This document shows positions 34,188 to 43,341 of a DNA stretch of 64,000 nucleotides, piece after piece. Position 1 is the stretch's first letter, and every line of letters begins with the position of its first letter. The stretch is from contig CAVTZG010000017.1 of NCBI GenBank assembly GCA_963739135.1, positions 1,054,001-1,118,000 on the forward strand. Reading direction: 5' to 3'. The notes under the pieces were generated by a model that saw only the letters and a program-made list of their open reading frames with translations, made no database searches and was not told the DNA's origin. Source of the DNA: Palsa-504 sp963739135 (GTDB lineage: Bacteria; Actinomycetota; Actinomycetes; Streptosporangiales; Streptosporangiaceae). Made by a program: the position numbers and the translations under genes.

Positions 34188-35369
34188 TCAGACCCGCTCG
34201 AAGATGGTGGCGATGCCCTGCCCGCCACCGATGCACATCGTGTTGAGCGCGTACCGGCCGCCGGTGCGCTTGAGCTCGTACAGCGACTTGACGACCAGGA
34301 TGGCCCCGGTGGCGCCGACCGGGTGGCCGAGGGAGATGCCGCTGCCGTTCGGGTTGGTGCGGTCGAGGGGCAGGTCCAGCTCCCTGACCACGGCCAGCGC
34401 CTGGGCCGCGAAGGCCTCGTTGACCTCGAGCACGTCGATCTCGTCGACCTTGAGGCCGGTGCGGTCCAGCACCTTGCGCGTCGCGGGCACCGGGCCCATG
34501 CCCATGATCCGCGGCTCGACGCCGGCGTGACCGTAGCCGACCAGCCTGCCGAGCGGGGTCAAGCCGTGGCGGTTCACGAACGATTCCGAGGCGACCACCA
34601 CGGCCGCGGCGGCGTCGTTGAGGCCGGACGCGTTGCCCGCGGTGACCGTGCCGTCCTTGCTGAACGCGGGCCGCAGCTTGGCCATGTCCTCCAGGCTGAC
34701 TTCCGGCCGGATGTGCTCGTCGGCCTCGACGACGGTGACCTTGCCCTTCCGGCCGGGGATCTCGACCGGGAGGATCTGCTCCTTGAAGTACCCGGCGGCG
34801 GCGGCGGCCGCGGCGCGGCGGTGGCTCTCGGCGGCCAGCTCGTCCTGGTCTTCCCGGCTGATGTGGAAGTCGGTGGCCACGTTCTCCGCGGTCACGCCCA
34901 TGTGGCAGCCGTCGAACGGGTCGGACAGCGCGCCGGTCACGGCGTCGACCGCGACGCCCTCGCCCATCCGCTGGCCCCAGCGCATGGCGGGCAGCCAGTA
35001 CGGGGCGCGGCTCATCGACTCGACCCCGCCGGCCACCGCGACCTCGCAGTCGCCCAGCATGATCGCCTGCGCAGCGGACACGATGGCCTGCATCCCGCTG
35101 CCGCACAGCCGGTTCACGGTCAGCGCCGGCGTACCGATGTTCAGGCCGCCGTTCACGCCCGCCACCCGGGATATGTACATGTCACGGGTTTCGGTGTGGA
35201 GCACGTTGCCGAACACGATGTGGCCGACGTCATCCGCGCTCACGCCCGCCCGGCTGACCGCCTCGCGGACCACCATGGCGGCCAGGTCACAGGGCGGGAC
35301 GGAGGCCAGCCCGCCGCCGTACTTGCCGATCGGGGTCCGGACGCCGGACACGACGAATACGTCTTCCAT
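34188..35369 (-). CDS. Acetyl-CoA acetyltransferase (thiolase)
   Basis: A 393-residue thiolase that condenses or cleaves acetoacetyl-CoA or longer 3-ketoacyl-CoA. The nucleophilic Cys is in NRLCGSGMQAIVSA (about residue 89), the His in GISLGHPVGATGA, and the second Cys in NTMCIGGGQGIATI. The start MEDVFVVSGVRTPIG (35369) is preferred because GAGGAAA lies just upstream; an ATG 12 nt earlier would overlap that site. The C-terminal tail of a lost SDR gene precedes it by 13 nt. With PHA synthase nearby it may feed polyester synthesis, or serve beta-oxidation. Confidence 0.93.
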   Translation of the reverse strand: MEDVFVVSGVRTPIGKYGGGLASVPPCDLAAMVVREAVSRAGVSADDVGHIVFGNVLHTETRDMYISRVAGVNGGLNIGTPALTVNRLCGSGMQAIVSAAQAIMLGDCEVAVAGGVESMSRAPYWLPAMRWGQRMGEGVAVDAVTGALSDPFDGCHMGVTAENVATDFHISREDQDELAAESHRRAAAAAAAGYFKEQILPVEIPGRKGKVTVVEADEHIRPEVSLEDMAKLRPAFSKDGTVTAGNASGLNDAAAAVVVASESFVNRHGLTPLGRLVGYGHAGVEPRIMGMGPVPATRKVLDRTGLKVDEIDVLEVNEAFAAQALAVVRELDLPLDRTNPNGSGISLGHPVGATGAILVVKSLYELKRTGGRYALNTMCIGGGQGIATIFERV

Positions 35370-35382
35370 GATTTTCCTCATC

Positions 35383-35436
35383 TCACGTGTCGAGGCCGCC
35401 GTTGACGGCCCAGGCCTGACCGGTGTGGCCGGCCGG
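35383..35436 (-). pseudogene. C-terminal remnant of a short-chain dehydrogenase
   Basis: Directly upstream of the thiolase gene a minus-strand frame reads PAGHTGQAWAVNGGLDT and stops, the standard C-terminal end of SDR enzymes such as acetoacetyl-CoA reductase or 3-hydroxyacyl-CoA dehydrogenase. Upstream of this the homology ends abruptly. The pattern indicates an older SDR-thiolase operon from which most of the SDR gene was deleted. Confidence 0.6.
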
Positions 35437-35968
35437 TTTGCGGCATGCTTGCGCGCCGGATCGTTCCGCCATGCCCGCGGGGATGACGGCCAGCGGGCCT
35501 GCGGTGATGTAGCCCCGTGATGGCGTTGACAGTCAGGCGGGATCCGGCGCCGACTGGGACCGGGCCCTGGCCAGCATGAAGATGACCTCCCGGGCCAGCG
35601 ACGTGGCCAGCCCGGACGGCCCGGACCTGGACGCCGCGTCGTTCGCCCGCGGTGGTCATCGCTTCGCTCCTATCTGTTCACGCTCGTTGCGCTGTCCCCT
35701 CCGATGACCTGCCGGGATGGTAAGGCCAGGGTGGTGCCGACGGCCGACGCCGCGGGACAGTCTGCCCGGCCGCTGTGATGCCTGAACTCATGACGTTAAC
35801 AGCGCCGTTATGGGCCGCTAGCGGACGAAGGTCCCGGAATTTGCGGCCCTAGGTCCCTTTCGACCGGGACATCCCGGCCTTGTCCGGTCGGGTCTGGTTG
35901 AGCACGGTGGGATCAGGGACGCAGGCCGAAGTTCTAGCTTTGCCGCGTACGGTGCACCGGGAGAGGTC
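35437..35968. other. Intergenic region with unresolved coding-like DNA
   Basis: About 35533-35650 has high third-position GC in two opposite frames (plus: ADWDRALASMKMTSRASDVA; minus: LATSLAREVIFMLARARSQS), so a second gene remnant is likely, but orientation cannot be decided. 35660-35968 has lower coding signal and should contain the PHA synthase promoter; GGGAGAGG sits just before its ATG. Confidence 0.35.
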
Positions 35969-37627
35969 ATGAGCACAGAAGACAGATCCGCCAATGTCAC
36001 GGGAATGATGTCCGAGGCCACCGAAGCAGCGGCCGGCATGCTGCCGATGGACATGGTCAACGCGATTGCCGAGCTCGCCGATCCTGCCGCGATGGCGAAG
36101 GAGATGCCGTGGCTGGCCGAAGAACTGACCAAGATCGCGCTCGGCAAGTCAGACATCTCGTTCGACAAGCGGGACCAGCGCTTCGCCGACGAGGCCTGGC
36201 AGACGATCCCCTATTTCCGCATCCTCGGCCAGTCATACCGGCTGTTCGAGATGTGGATGAACCGGATGTACGAGTCGGCCGGCGGCTCCTGGCAGAACAA
36301 GGCACGCGCCCGCTTCGCGGCCGACGTCATCTCGGCCGCGCTGTCTCCGACCAACTACCTGGGCACCAACCCGGCCGCCCTCCGGGAGGCGTTCGAGACC
36401 AGCGGCCTGTCGCTGGTCAAGGGCGGCGAGAACATGATGAAGGATCTGGCTCGCGGCGGGATGCCCTCCATGGTCGACCGGGCGCAGTTCAAGGTCGGGA
36501 CGGACCTCGCCGCCACGCCGGGTGCTGTGGTGTACCGGGAAGAGATGTTCGAGCTGCTGCAGTACAAGCCCGTCACGCCCCGGGTCCGCAGCCTTCCGCT
36601 GATGATGATCCCGCCGCAGATCAACCGGCACTACATCATGGATCTGGCGCCCGGGCGGTCGCTGGTCGAGTTCGCCGTCAGCCAGGGCATCCAGGCGTTC
36701 ATGGTCGTCTGGCGGAACCCAAGCGCAACGCGCGGCGAGGGGAAGTGGGGACTGGACGACTACATCGCCGCGGCGGAACGGGCCGCCGACGTGGTCAAGA
36801 AGATCGCGCATACCGACCATTTGAACCTGCTCGGGCTGTGCGCCGGCGGCATCACGGCCGCGTACGTGCTCGCGCACCTGGCCGCGGTGGGCGACAACTC
36901 GGTCAAGTCGGCGACCTTCGTCGTGACCATGATGACCGGTGATAAGCCGAACGTCGTGGGCATGCTGGACACCGCCGAGTCGCGCAAGGTCCTGGAACAG
37001 GCCGCCGCGGCCGAGCAGATCGTTCCCGGGACCGCGCTGCGCAGCCTGTTCGCCATGCTGCGGCCGAACGACCTGGTCTACAACTACCTGGTCAGCGGAT
37101 GGCTGATGGGCAAGTCCCCCGCTCCGTTCGACGTCCTGGCGTGGAATGACGACGCGACCCGGATCTCGGCCAGGTTCGGATTGGAGTCGAGCCGGCTGGC
37201 GATGGAAGGATGGGACGGCAACGGGCCGACGCTGCTCGGCGTCAAGACCGACTTCAGCAAGGTCACCTGCGACAGCTACCACGTGGGCGGCTACACCGAC
37301 CACATCACGGCCTGGCGGGCCTGCTACGACACCGCCCACCTGGTCGGCGGCGCCGACAAGGAGATGACCCTCATCAAGTCCGGTCATATCCAGTCGGTTG
37401 TCTACCCGGCGGACAGCGCGCGGTACGACCGCTGGTACGGGCCGCCCACGCCGACGGATCCCGACGAGTGGATCAAGACAACCCCGGTGGAGAAGGGCTC
37501 CTGGTGGCGGCCGTGGACCGAATGGCTGAGCGCCCGCTCCGGCAACGAGCGGCAGGCACGCGCCACTCTCGGCAGCCGCCAGTACCCGCCGCTCGGCCCG
37601 GCCCCCGGCACCTACGTGTTCGAGTAG
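35969..37627 (+). CDS. phaC: Poly(3-hydroxyalkanoate) synthase
   Basis: A 552-residue class I-type PHA polymerase of the alpha/beta-hydrolase fold. The N-terminal PhaC_N region includes WQTIPYFRILGQSYRLFEMW. The lipase-like box is LLGLCAGGIT with nucleophile Cys291, the catalytic Asp is near 395 in LAWNDDATRIS, and the catalytic His445 lies in VGGYTDHITAW. Substrates are (R)-3-hydroxyacyl-CoA; the product is an intracellular polyester. No phasin or PHA depolymerase gene is adjacent. Thiolase lies upstream on the opposite strand, and a FabG-like reductase at about 54 kb could supply monomers. Confidence 0.9.
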   Translation: MSTEDRSANVTGMMSEATEAAAGMLPMDMVNAIAELADPAAMAKEMPWLAEELTKIALGKSDISFDKRDQRFADEAWQTIPYFRILGQSYRLFEMWMNRMYESAGGSWQNKARARFAADVISAALSPTNYLGTNPAALREAFETSGLSLVKGGENMMKDLARGGMPSMVDRAQFKVGTDLAATPGAVVYREEMFELLQYKPVTPRVRSLPLMMIPPQINRHYIMDLAPGRSLVEFAVSQGIQAFMVVWRNPSATRGEGKWGLDDYIAAAERAADVVKKIAHTDHLNLLGLCAGGITAAYVLAHLAAVGDNSVKSATFVVTMMTGDKPNVVGMLDTAESRKVLEQAAAAEQIVPGTALRSLFAMLRPNDLVYNYLVSGWLMGKSPAPFDVLAWNDDATRISARFGLESSRLAMEGWDGNGPTLLGVKTDFSKVTCDSYHVGGYTDHITAWRACYDTAHLVGGADKEMTLIKSGHIQSVVYPADSARYDRWYGPPTPTDPDEWIKTTPVEKGSWWRPWTEWLSARSGNERQARATLGSRQYPPLGPAPGTYVFE

Positions 37628-37653
37628 CCCGGCCTCGAGTGACCGTCCCTGGA

Positions 37654-37720
37654 CGCGATCTTGTACGCACGCGCGTACCAAGATCGCGGAATGGGATCAG
37701 TTACCCCCGCGAAGGCGGGG
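37654..37720. terminator. Two hairpins between convergent phaC and adenylate kinase genes
   Basis: The first hairpin (37654-37688) has arms of 15 and 16 nt with one bulged base and a 4-nt loop. The second (37705-37720) has arms CCCCGC/GCGGGG. Both lie in the 153-bp gap between converging genes and are likely terminators. Confidence 0.7.
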
Positions 37721-37780
37721 CTGAACAGGTGATCTCGAGCGTCGGCACAGCGCCCGATACGTCCCGTTACTACCTGCCCG

Positions 37781-38458
37781 CTACCGCGCCTCAGCCTGGC
37801 TGCTCGCCGCCATCAGGCGGGAGGGCGGCAGCCCGATCCGGTCCCTGATGGCCTGCTGGACCTGCTGCTTGCCGGGCCGGGTGTCCACCGTGATGACGTA
37901 CTCCTTGCGGCGGAAGATGTCCAGCACGGGATTGGTCTTCTCGTGGTACTCGCGGAGCCGGACGGCGAGCGCCTCCTCGGTGTCGTCCTCGCGCCTGATC
38001 AGCTCGCCACCGCAGGCGTCGCACTTCCCCTCGGTAGACGGGCTGTTGTCGATCAGGCTGTAGTCCAGCCCGCAGCCCGCGCACAGCCGCCGGGCGAGCA
38101 CCCGGCGCGCCACCTCGCTGTCGGGCAGGTCCAGGTGGATCACCCCGTCGAGGTCGTAGCTTTCCAGGAAGAACTCCGCCTGCCGCTGGTTGCGCGGGAA
38201 GCCGTCGATGATGAAGCCGTAGTTCCAGTCATGCTCGCTGAGCCGTTGCTTCACCACGCCCTCGACGAGGTCGTCGCCGACCAGCAATCCCGCCGCCATC
38301 GTGCGCCTGACCTGCGCGCCGAGCTTGGTATGGTGCTGGACGTTCCACCGGAAGATGTCCCCGACAGCGATGTGCTCGAGGTCAAGGTCCCCGGCGAGCA
38401 TTTTCGCGTGAGTTCCCTTGCCGCTGCCCTGGATGCCCATGATCACGTATTTCCGCAT
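37781..38458 (-). CDS. Adenylate kinase with Cys-type lid
   Basis: A 225-residue nucleoside monophosphate kinase. The start MRKYVIMGIQGSGKGTHAKM includes P-loop GxxGSGKGT. The NMP-binding and DGFPRN (IIDGFPRNQRQAEFF) motifs follow. The lid has CAGCG and CDACG pairs, a four-Cys zinc-binding arrangement. It converts AMP plus ATP to two ADP. The housekeeping adk is usually in the ribosomal-protein/secY cluster, so this may be a second copy. It ends the minus-strand run after fixX, with a 133-nt gap, so it may have its own promoter. Confidence 0.88.
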   Translation of the reverse strand: MRKYVIMGIQGSGKGTHAKMLAGDLDLEHIAVGDIFRWNVQHHTKLGAQVRRTMAAGLLVGDDLVEGVVKQRLSEHDWNYGFIIDGFPRNQRQAEFFLESYDLDGVIHLDLPDSEVARRVLARRLCAGCGLDYSLIDNSPSTEGKCDACGGELIRREDDTEEALAVRLREYHEKTNPVLDIFRRKEYVITVDTRPGKQQVQQAIRDRIGLPPSRLMAASSQAEAR

Positions 38459-38591
38459 GTAAGCCACTTTCGCACGGAAGCGGCCGTGGCAGCGCACCGG
38501 ATCCCCGAGGTGGTCGGCGGGTAGCCAAGGAGTGGCTTGAGATATGCTGCCCGGCACTTGGCTCGCCGCGGCGCGCTCGGATTCGGCGTGC

Positions 38592-38879
38592 CTACCCTTC
38601 GCGGAACTGGACGCCGAACCCGCCGCGGGGATAGTGCCATTTCAGCGCGCCAGGGGCCGCAACCGCCAGGCAGGTTCCGCACTCCAGGCAGGCGGCGTAC
38701 TCCACGGAGATGGTCCCGTCAGGTTCCTCGGCGTAGACGTGGGCCGGGCAGCAGGCGACGAGGAGCTTGCCGGTGCCGGTGGCCTTGGCGATCTCCTGGT
38801 TGACCTCGATGTGGCTCTGCTCCTCGTCGAGGAGGAAGCGGTTCTTGGTCAGGCGTTCGGGGACAGACAGCGGTTTCAT
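38592..38879 (-). CDS. fixX: Ferredoxin-like protein FixX
   Basis: A 95-residue iron-sulfur protein. The four Cys needed for one [4Fe-4S] cluster are visible: one of ACCPAHVYAE and the three of CLECGTC. The C-terminal KWHYPRGGFGVQFREG is the FixX signature. It pairs with FixC to hand electrons from the flavin to quinone. ATG overlaps the fixC stop by 4 nt. Confidence 0.92.
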   Translation of the reverse strand: MKPLSVPERLTKNRFLLDEEQSHIEVNQEIAKATGTGKLLVACCPAHVYAEEPDGTISVEYAACLECGTCLAVAAPGALKWHYPRGGFGVQFREG

Positions 38880-40186
38880 AGTGCGCGCGCTCCTGCGATG
38901 CCGTCTCGGACGAGCTGCCTCATCTTCAGCGGGGACCGGGCCAGGTTCCTGCGGGCCACCTTGAGCAGATGCTGGCGGGGCTGGGTGTCGAGGTTGAACG
39001 TGCCGTAAAGGACGTTGGCGAACAGCTCGCCGTACTGCTTGTACATCCGCTCCACTTCGAGGAAGTGCGGGGCCTTGGCGTAGGTCTTCATGTCCTGGCC
39101 CACGTAAGAAGCGGACAGCTTGTCCCGGTAGCGGGCCAGGGCCGCCTTGGAGGTGTCCTTCTGGTCCAGCGCGTCGCCGATGGCCTCGGCGGCGGCGACG
39201 GCGGAGCCGACGGCCAGGTCCATACCGCGCACGGTCAGGCCGGTGTTGAGGGTGAGGCCGGCGGCGTCGCCGACCACCACCATGCCGCCGGTGACGATAT
39301 CGCCGACCATCTGCAGGCCGCCCTCGGCGACCAGGTGGCAGCCGTACTCGAGCACCTCGCCCCCCTCGAGGTAGGGGGCGATGAACCGGTGCTGCAGGAA
39401 GTGGTCGAAGATGTCGGTGACCACCTGCTGCCTGGCCGTGAGGTCATCCAGGCGCACCACGATGCCGACGGACAGCGAGTCCAGGTTGGTGTACAGGAAG
39501 CCGCCACCGCCCACGCCCTGGGTGCAGTCGCCGACCACGGCGAGCGCCGCGCCCTCATCACCAGTCAGGTTGAACCGTTGCTCTATCGTCTCGCGGGGCA
39601 GCGATATCACCGACTTCACGCCGACGGCGAGGTGGTTCAGCGGCTCCTTCTGGCGCAGGCCGGCCTCCTTGGCGATGAAGGAGTTCACGCCGTCGGCGGC
39701 CACGACCACGTGGGCCCGCAGTTCGTCGTCACCGGCCTGGACGCCGACGACCCTGGTGCCTTCGGTCAGCACGCGGTCCACGCGGACGCCGGGCATGATC
39801 ATGGCCCCGGCCTCCTCGCACTTCTCGGACAGCCAGGCGTCCAGCTTGGCCCGCAGCACCGTGACGGCGTTGACGGGGTCGGCCAGCCTGGCGTCCCTAT
39901 AGTCGATGGCGACCGAGCTATCGGCGTTAAGGAAGTTGATGTAGTTGCGGGTGATCCTGCGCTCGACCGGCGCCTCGTGGCCGAAATCGGGGAAGACCTG
40001 CTGGATGCCGCGGGAGTACAGGACGCCGCCGGAGAGGTTCTTCGACCCGGGCGCCTCGCCTCGCTCAATGAGCAGCACCGAGCGTCCCTGCCGCGCGAGC
40101 TGATAGGCCGCGACGCAGCCCGCGATGCCGGCGCCGATGACGATGACCTCGAAGTCAGGCTCTGCTGTTTGCGCTGTTTGCGTCAT
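38876..40186 (-). CDS. fixC: FixC, electron-transfer-flavoprotein:quinone oxidoreductase
   Basis: A 436-residue FAD protein of the geranylgeranyl reductase/ETF-QO family. The FAD motif is EVIVIGAGIAGCVAAYQLAR (about 15-30). GSKNLSGGVLYSRGIQQVFP is the conserved FixC region. VVVGDAAGLTLNTGLTVRGM is the second FAD contact. In FixABCX it takes electrons from FixAB and passes them with FixX to quinone. It lies in order behind fixA and fixB with a 9-nt gap to fixB. Confidence 0.93.
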   Translation of the reverse strand: MTQTAQTAEPDFEVIVIGAGIAGCVAAYQLARQGRSVLLIERGEAPGSKNLSGGVLYSRGIQQVFPDFGHEAPVERRITRNYINFLNADSSVAIDYRDARLADPVNAVTVLRAKLDAWLSEKCEEAGAMIMPGVRVDRVLTEGTRVVGVQAGDDELRAHVVVAADGVNSFIAKEAGLRQKEPLNHLAVGVKSVISLPRETIEQRFNLTGDEGAALAVVGDCTQGVGGGGFLYTNLDSLSVGIVVRLDDLTARQQVVTDIFDHFLQHRFIAPYLEGGEVLEYGCHLVAEGGLQMVGDIVTGGMVVVGDAAGLTLNTGLTVRGMDLAVGSAVAAAEAIGDALDQKDTSKAALARYRDKLSASYVGQDMKTYAKAPHFLEVERMYKQYGELFANVLYGTFNLDTQPRQHLLKVARRNLARSPLKMRQLVRDGIAGARAL

Positions 40187-40195
40187 CTGGCACCG

Positions 40196-41107
40196 TCACT
40201 TCAGCGCGGCGATGATCGCCGGCACGAGCTGGTAGAGGTCACCGACCAGGCCGTAGTCGGTCTGGGTGAAGACCGCGGCGTTCGGGTCGGAGTTGACCGC
40301 CACGATCGTCTCCGCCCCGGTCACGCCGACCATGTGCTGGAGCTGGCCGGAGATGCCGACAGCGAAGTAGAGCTGGGGGGCGATGTGCGCCCCGGAGCTG
40401 CCGATGTAGCGGTCCTTGCCCATCCAGTTCAGGCCCTCGGCGACCGGGCGGGAACAGGCGACCTCGGCCTCGAGGGCACGGGCGAGCTCCTCCATCATGG
40501 CCAGGTCCTCCTTGGCCTTGAGGCCGCGGCCGACGCCGATCACCCGGTGGGCCGAGTTGAGGTCCACCTTCTCGAAGCCGTGCGTCCTGGTCTCGATCAC
40601 CTTCAGGCCCAGCGGCGCCACGGTGATCTCTTCGATGGGCGCGCTCGAGCCGGCGGGCGGCGGCACGGAACCGCCGTCGAGCAGCAGGGCAACCGGGCCG
40701 GAAACGGCGACGGTCTCATCGGAGATGTCGCCGAAGACGGCGTTGACCACGGTGGTGGTGTCGCCGTCGAGGCTCACCGACCGGGCGCCAGTGAGGACCG
40801 CCGCCTTGAGCCGGGCTGCGGCGGCGCCCAGCAGCACGCGCTCGCCGGGGTTGCGGCCGGCCAGGACCACGCGGGGCGGGTCGGCGGCCAGGGTGTCGGC
40901 CACCGCCTGAGCGCTGGCTTCGGGAGGCGCGTCATCCGGCGCGTGGCACCAGACCACCTTGTCCACGCCGCTGTTCGCCACCGTCTCGGCCACCGAGCGG
41001 GGCCCGGCCACCACGGCTGCCACCGGCCCGCCCAGGGAACACGCGACCGTGACGAGGTTGCCGACCGTCGGCTGGTCCGCTACGACGATCCAGGCGTTCA
41101 CGCTCAT
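40196..41107 (-). CDS. fixB: Electron transfer flavoprotein alpha-type subunit FixB
   Basis: A 303-residue ETF alpha. The N-terminal domain starts MSVNAWIVVADQPTVGNLVT. The C-terminal FAD domain carries GRGLKAKEDLAMMEELARAL, CSRPVAEGLNWM, YIGSSGAHIAPQLYFAVGIS and GAETIVAVNSDPNAAVF. Together with FixA it forms the flavoprotein heterodimer, which in FixABCX can bifurcate electrons from NADH to ferredoxin and quinone. Confidence 0.93.
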   Translation of the reverse strand: MSVNAWIVVADQPTVGNLVTVACSLGGPVAAVVAGPRSVAETVANSGVDKVVWCHAPDDAPPEASAQAVADTLAADPPRVVLAGRNPGERVLLGAAAARLKAAVLTGARSVSLDGDTTTVVNAVFGDISDETVAVSGPVALLLDGGSVPPPAGSSAPIEEITVAPLGLKVIETRTHGFEKVDLNSAHRVIGVGRGLKAKEDLAMMEELARALEAEVACSRPVAEGLNWMGKDRYIGSSGAHIAPQLYFAVGISGQLQHMVGVTGAETIVAVNSDPNAAVFTQTDYGLVGDLYQLVPAIIAALK

Positions 41108-41128
41108 TGTCTGGCTCCTTCTGTGTGT

Positions 41129-41905
41129 CTACAGCGTGCCCGCCGCGCGGAGCGCCGCGACGAGCTCGGCGGCAGCCGCGGCTGGGTCGGCGGTGTCGAT
41201 GAGCTGGCCCTTGCGGGCCTTGCGCTCCGGGCGCGCCCGGCCGACGACGGTCATGACCGCGTTCTGCTGTGGCACCTTGAGGGCCGCAAGCTCCAGGAGC
41301 TCGACCGGCTTCTTGGCCGCAGCGAGGAGTTCCTTCATGCCGGGCACGCGGGGTACCGCGGCATCGGCGGACGCGGCCAGCACGGCGGGCCCGGAGATCT
41401 CGAGCACCTGGACGCCGCCCGGGATCGCGCGCTCCACGCGCAGCGCGCCAGCCTGGCCGGTCACCGCGGCGACCTCGGCCACGGCCGGCCAGCCGAGCTC
41501 GCCGGCCAGTACGGTCGGCACCATCTTGGCCGCCACGTCGACCGACGAGTCGCCGGTGATGACTAGGTCCACGTCGCCGATATGCCGGATCGCCTCGGCG
41601 AGCACCGCGGCGAGCTCGGACCGGCCGGCCTCCCGCAGGGATTCGTCCTCGACGATCACCGCACGGTCCAGGCCGCGCCCGAGGACGGCCTTGGACGCGA
41701 TCGGCGCACCCACGCCCTTCCCTCCGACCGTCACGCCAATCAGCTCGGCGTCCGCTTCCTCGGCCAGATGGCGCGCCAGCTCCATGGCCACAGGGTCGTA
41801 GGTGGACAGGCCTGGCTTCGCCCGACTCCAGTCCACCGTGCCGTCGGCACGGGCCGTGGCCTCCTCCGGATCAGAGGTCCACTTGTAGGCGACCACAATC
41901 CTCAT
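41129..41905 (-). CDS. fixA: Electron transfer flavoprotein beta-type subunit FixA
   Basis: A 258-residue ETF beta. The start MRIVVAYKWTSDPEEATARA and the MELARHLAEEADAELIGVTV segment are typical; VDLVITGDSSVDVAAKMVPT and LGWPAVAEVAAV follow the family pattern. Whether it binds the second, bifurcating FAD cannot be decided by eye. It is preceded 41 nt upstream by an acyl-CoA dehydrogenase gene in the same direction. Confidence 0.92.
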   Translation of the reverse strand: MRIVVAYKWTSDPEEATARADGTVDWSRAKPGLSTYDPVAMELARHLAEEADAELIGVTVGGKGVGAPIASKAVLGRGLDRAVIVEDESLREAGRSELAAVLAEAIRHIGDVDLVITGDSSVDVAAKMVPTVLAGELGWPAVAEVAAVTGQAGALRVERAIPGGVQVLEISGPAVLAASADAAVPRVPGMKELLAAAKKPVELLELAALKVPQQNAVMTVVGRARPERKARKGQLIDTADPAAAAAELVAALRAAGTL

Positions 41906-41945
41906 CGCGATCCTCCTGATGGCAGCGATATGCGGGCCGTTGTTC

Positions 41946-43085
41946 TCACCTCAGGTAGCTTCGCGCGATGACCATGCGCTGCACCTCGGACGTTCCCTCA
42001 TAGAGTTCGGTGATCTTGGCGTCACGGTAATTCCGCTCCACCGGATAGCTTTCAGTGAAACCGTATCCGCCGTGGATCTGGATCGCACGGTCGCACACCC
42101 GGGTGGCGGTTTCCGAGGCGAACAGCTTGGCCATCGCCCCTTCCGTGCCATAGGGGCGGCCCTTGTCCTCGCACCATGCCGCGCGATAGGTGAGGAGCCG
42201 GGCCGCGTCCACCTGGGTGGCCATGTCGGCGATCATCCACTGGATGGCCTGCAAAGCCGCGATCGGCTTGCCGAACTGGACACGCTCCTTGGCGTAGGCC
42301 GCCGACGCGTCGAGTGCTGCCTGGGCGATGCCCACGGCCTGCGCGGCGATGCCGATCCGCCCGCCGTCGAGCGTCTGCATGGCGATCTTGAAACCGTCGC
42401 CCTCCCCACCCAGCAGCGCATCCCTCGGGATGTGGCAGTCGGCGAAGTACAGCGGCGGCGTGCTGGAACCGCGGATCCCCAGCTTGTGCTCGGCCTCGCC
42501 GACGGAGAACCCGGGGGTATCTTTCTCGACGATGAACGCGCTCATCCCGCGCGTCCCCTGCGCTGGATCGGTCTTGGCGAAGACGATGTAGATTTCGGCG
42601 AACGGGGCGTTGGTGATGAAGATCTTCGACCCGTTAAGGACGTACTCGTCGCCCTTCAGCGTCGCCGTGGTGGTGCCCGCGCCGGCGTCTGTTCCCGCGG
42701 CGGGCTCGGTCAGGGCGAAAGCCCCCAGGCGGCGGCCGGACGCCATGTCATGAAGGTACTGTTCCTGCTGAGCTTCGGTTCCGAACTTGTACACCGGGTA
42801 GGTGGCCAGGGAGGCGTGCGCCAACAGTATGACGGAAGTGGTCGCGCATGCTCTCGCCAGTTCCTCCGCCGCGATTATGTAGCTCACATTGTCGGCTCCC
42901 GCGCCGCCGAACTTCTCTGGGTAGGGCATGCCCATGATGTTCAGCTCCGCCATCCTCGGCACGAGCTCGTAAGGAAAGCGATGATCACGGTCGACCTCGG
43001 CGGCGATCGGCGCCACCTCGGATTGCGCGAATTCCCTGATCGCGTCACGGATCAGGTGCTGCTCATCGGTCAACTCGAAGTCCAT
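41946..43085 (-). CDS. Acyl-CoA dehydrogenase at the head of the fix operon
   Basis: A 379-residue enzyme with MDFELTDEQHLIRDAIREFA, GAFALTEPAAGTDAGAGTTT, LNGSKIFITNAPFAEIYIVF, and the catalytic Glu (about 363) in ELYEGTSEVQRMVIARSYLR; the pattern fits short-chain/butyryl-CoA dehydrogenases. GGGAGG precedes the start. Leading the run into fixABCX, it probably donates electrons from a short acyl-CoA to the FixAB flavoprotein. The 256-bp upstream gap (43086-43341) contains the most A/T-rich segment of this area and likely the promoter. Confidence 0.9.
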   Translation of the reverse strand: MDFELTDEQHLIRDAIREFAQSEVAPIAAEVDRDHRFPYELVPRMAELNIMGMPYPEKFGGAGADNVSYIIAAEELARACATTSVILLAHASLATYPVYKFGTEAQQEQYLHDMASGRRLGAFALTEPAAGTDAGAGTTTATLKGDEYVLNGSKIFITNAPFAEIYIVFAKTDPAQGTRGMSAFIVEKDTPGFSVGEAEHKLGIRGSSTPPLYFADCHIPRDALLGGEGDGFKIAMQTLDGGRIGIAAQAVGIAQAALDASAAYAKERVQFGKPIAALQAIQWMIADMATQVDAARLLTYRAAWCEDKGRPYGTEGAMAKLFASETATRVCDRAIQIHGGYGFTESYPVERNYRDAKITELYEGTSEVQRMVIARSYLR

Positions 43086-43341
43086 GGTAAGGTACCTCCC
43101 TGAATATCGGTTGTCCCGGCAGCGATATTCGAGAATTGTATTCTGCTGGGCCCTCGTCGTTGGCGACAGCAGCCGGGTCTGAGGCCCTCGGTAATTTCCG
43201 GCCGACTGGAAATAACACGGCAAGGTTAATTCATCACATAAACATATGCCGATCCAGGCCGGCCCGGTAGGGACGAAGGTCCCCGTGCGCGGGACTCGTG
43301 CCGCGGGGAACATCAGGTGACCGCCTTCCGGGGCGCGGGGG

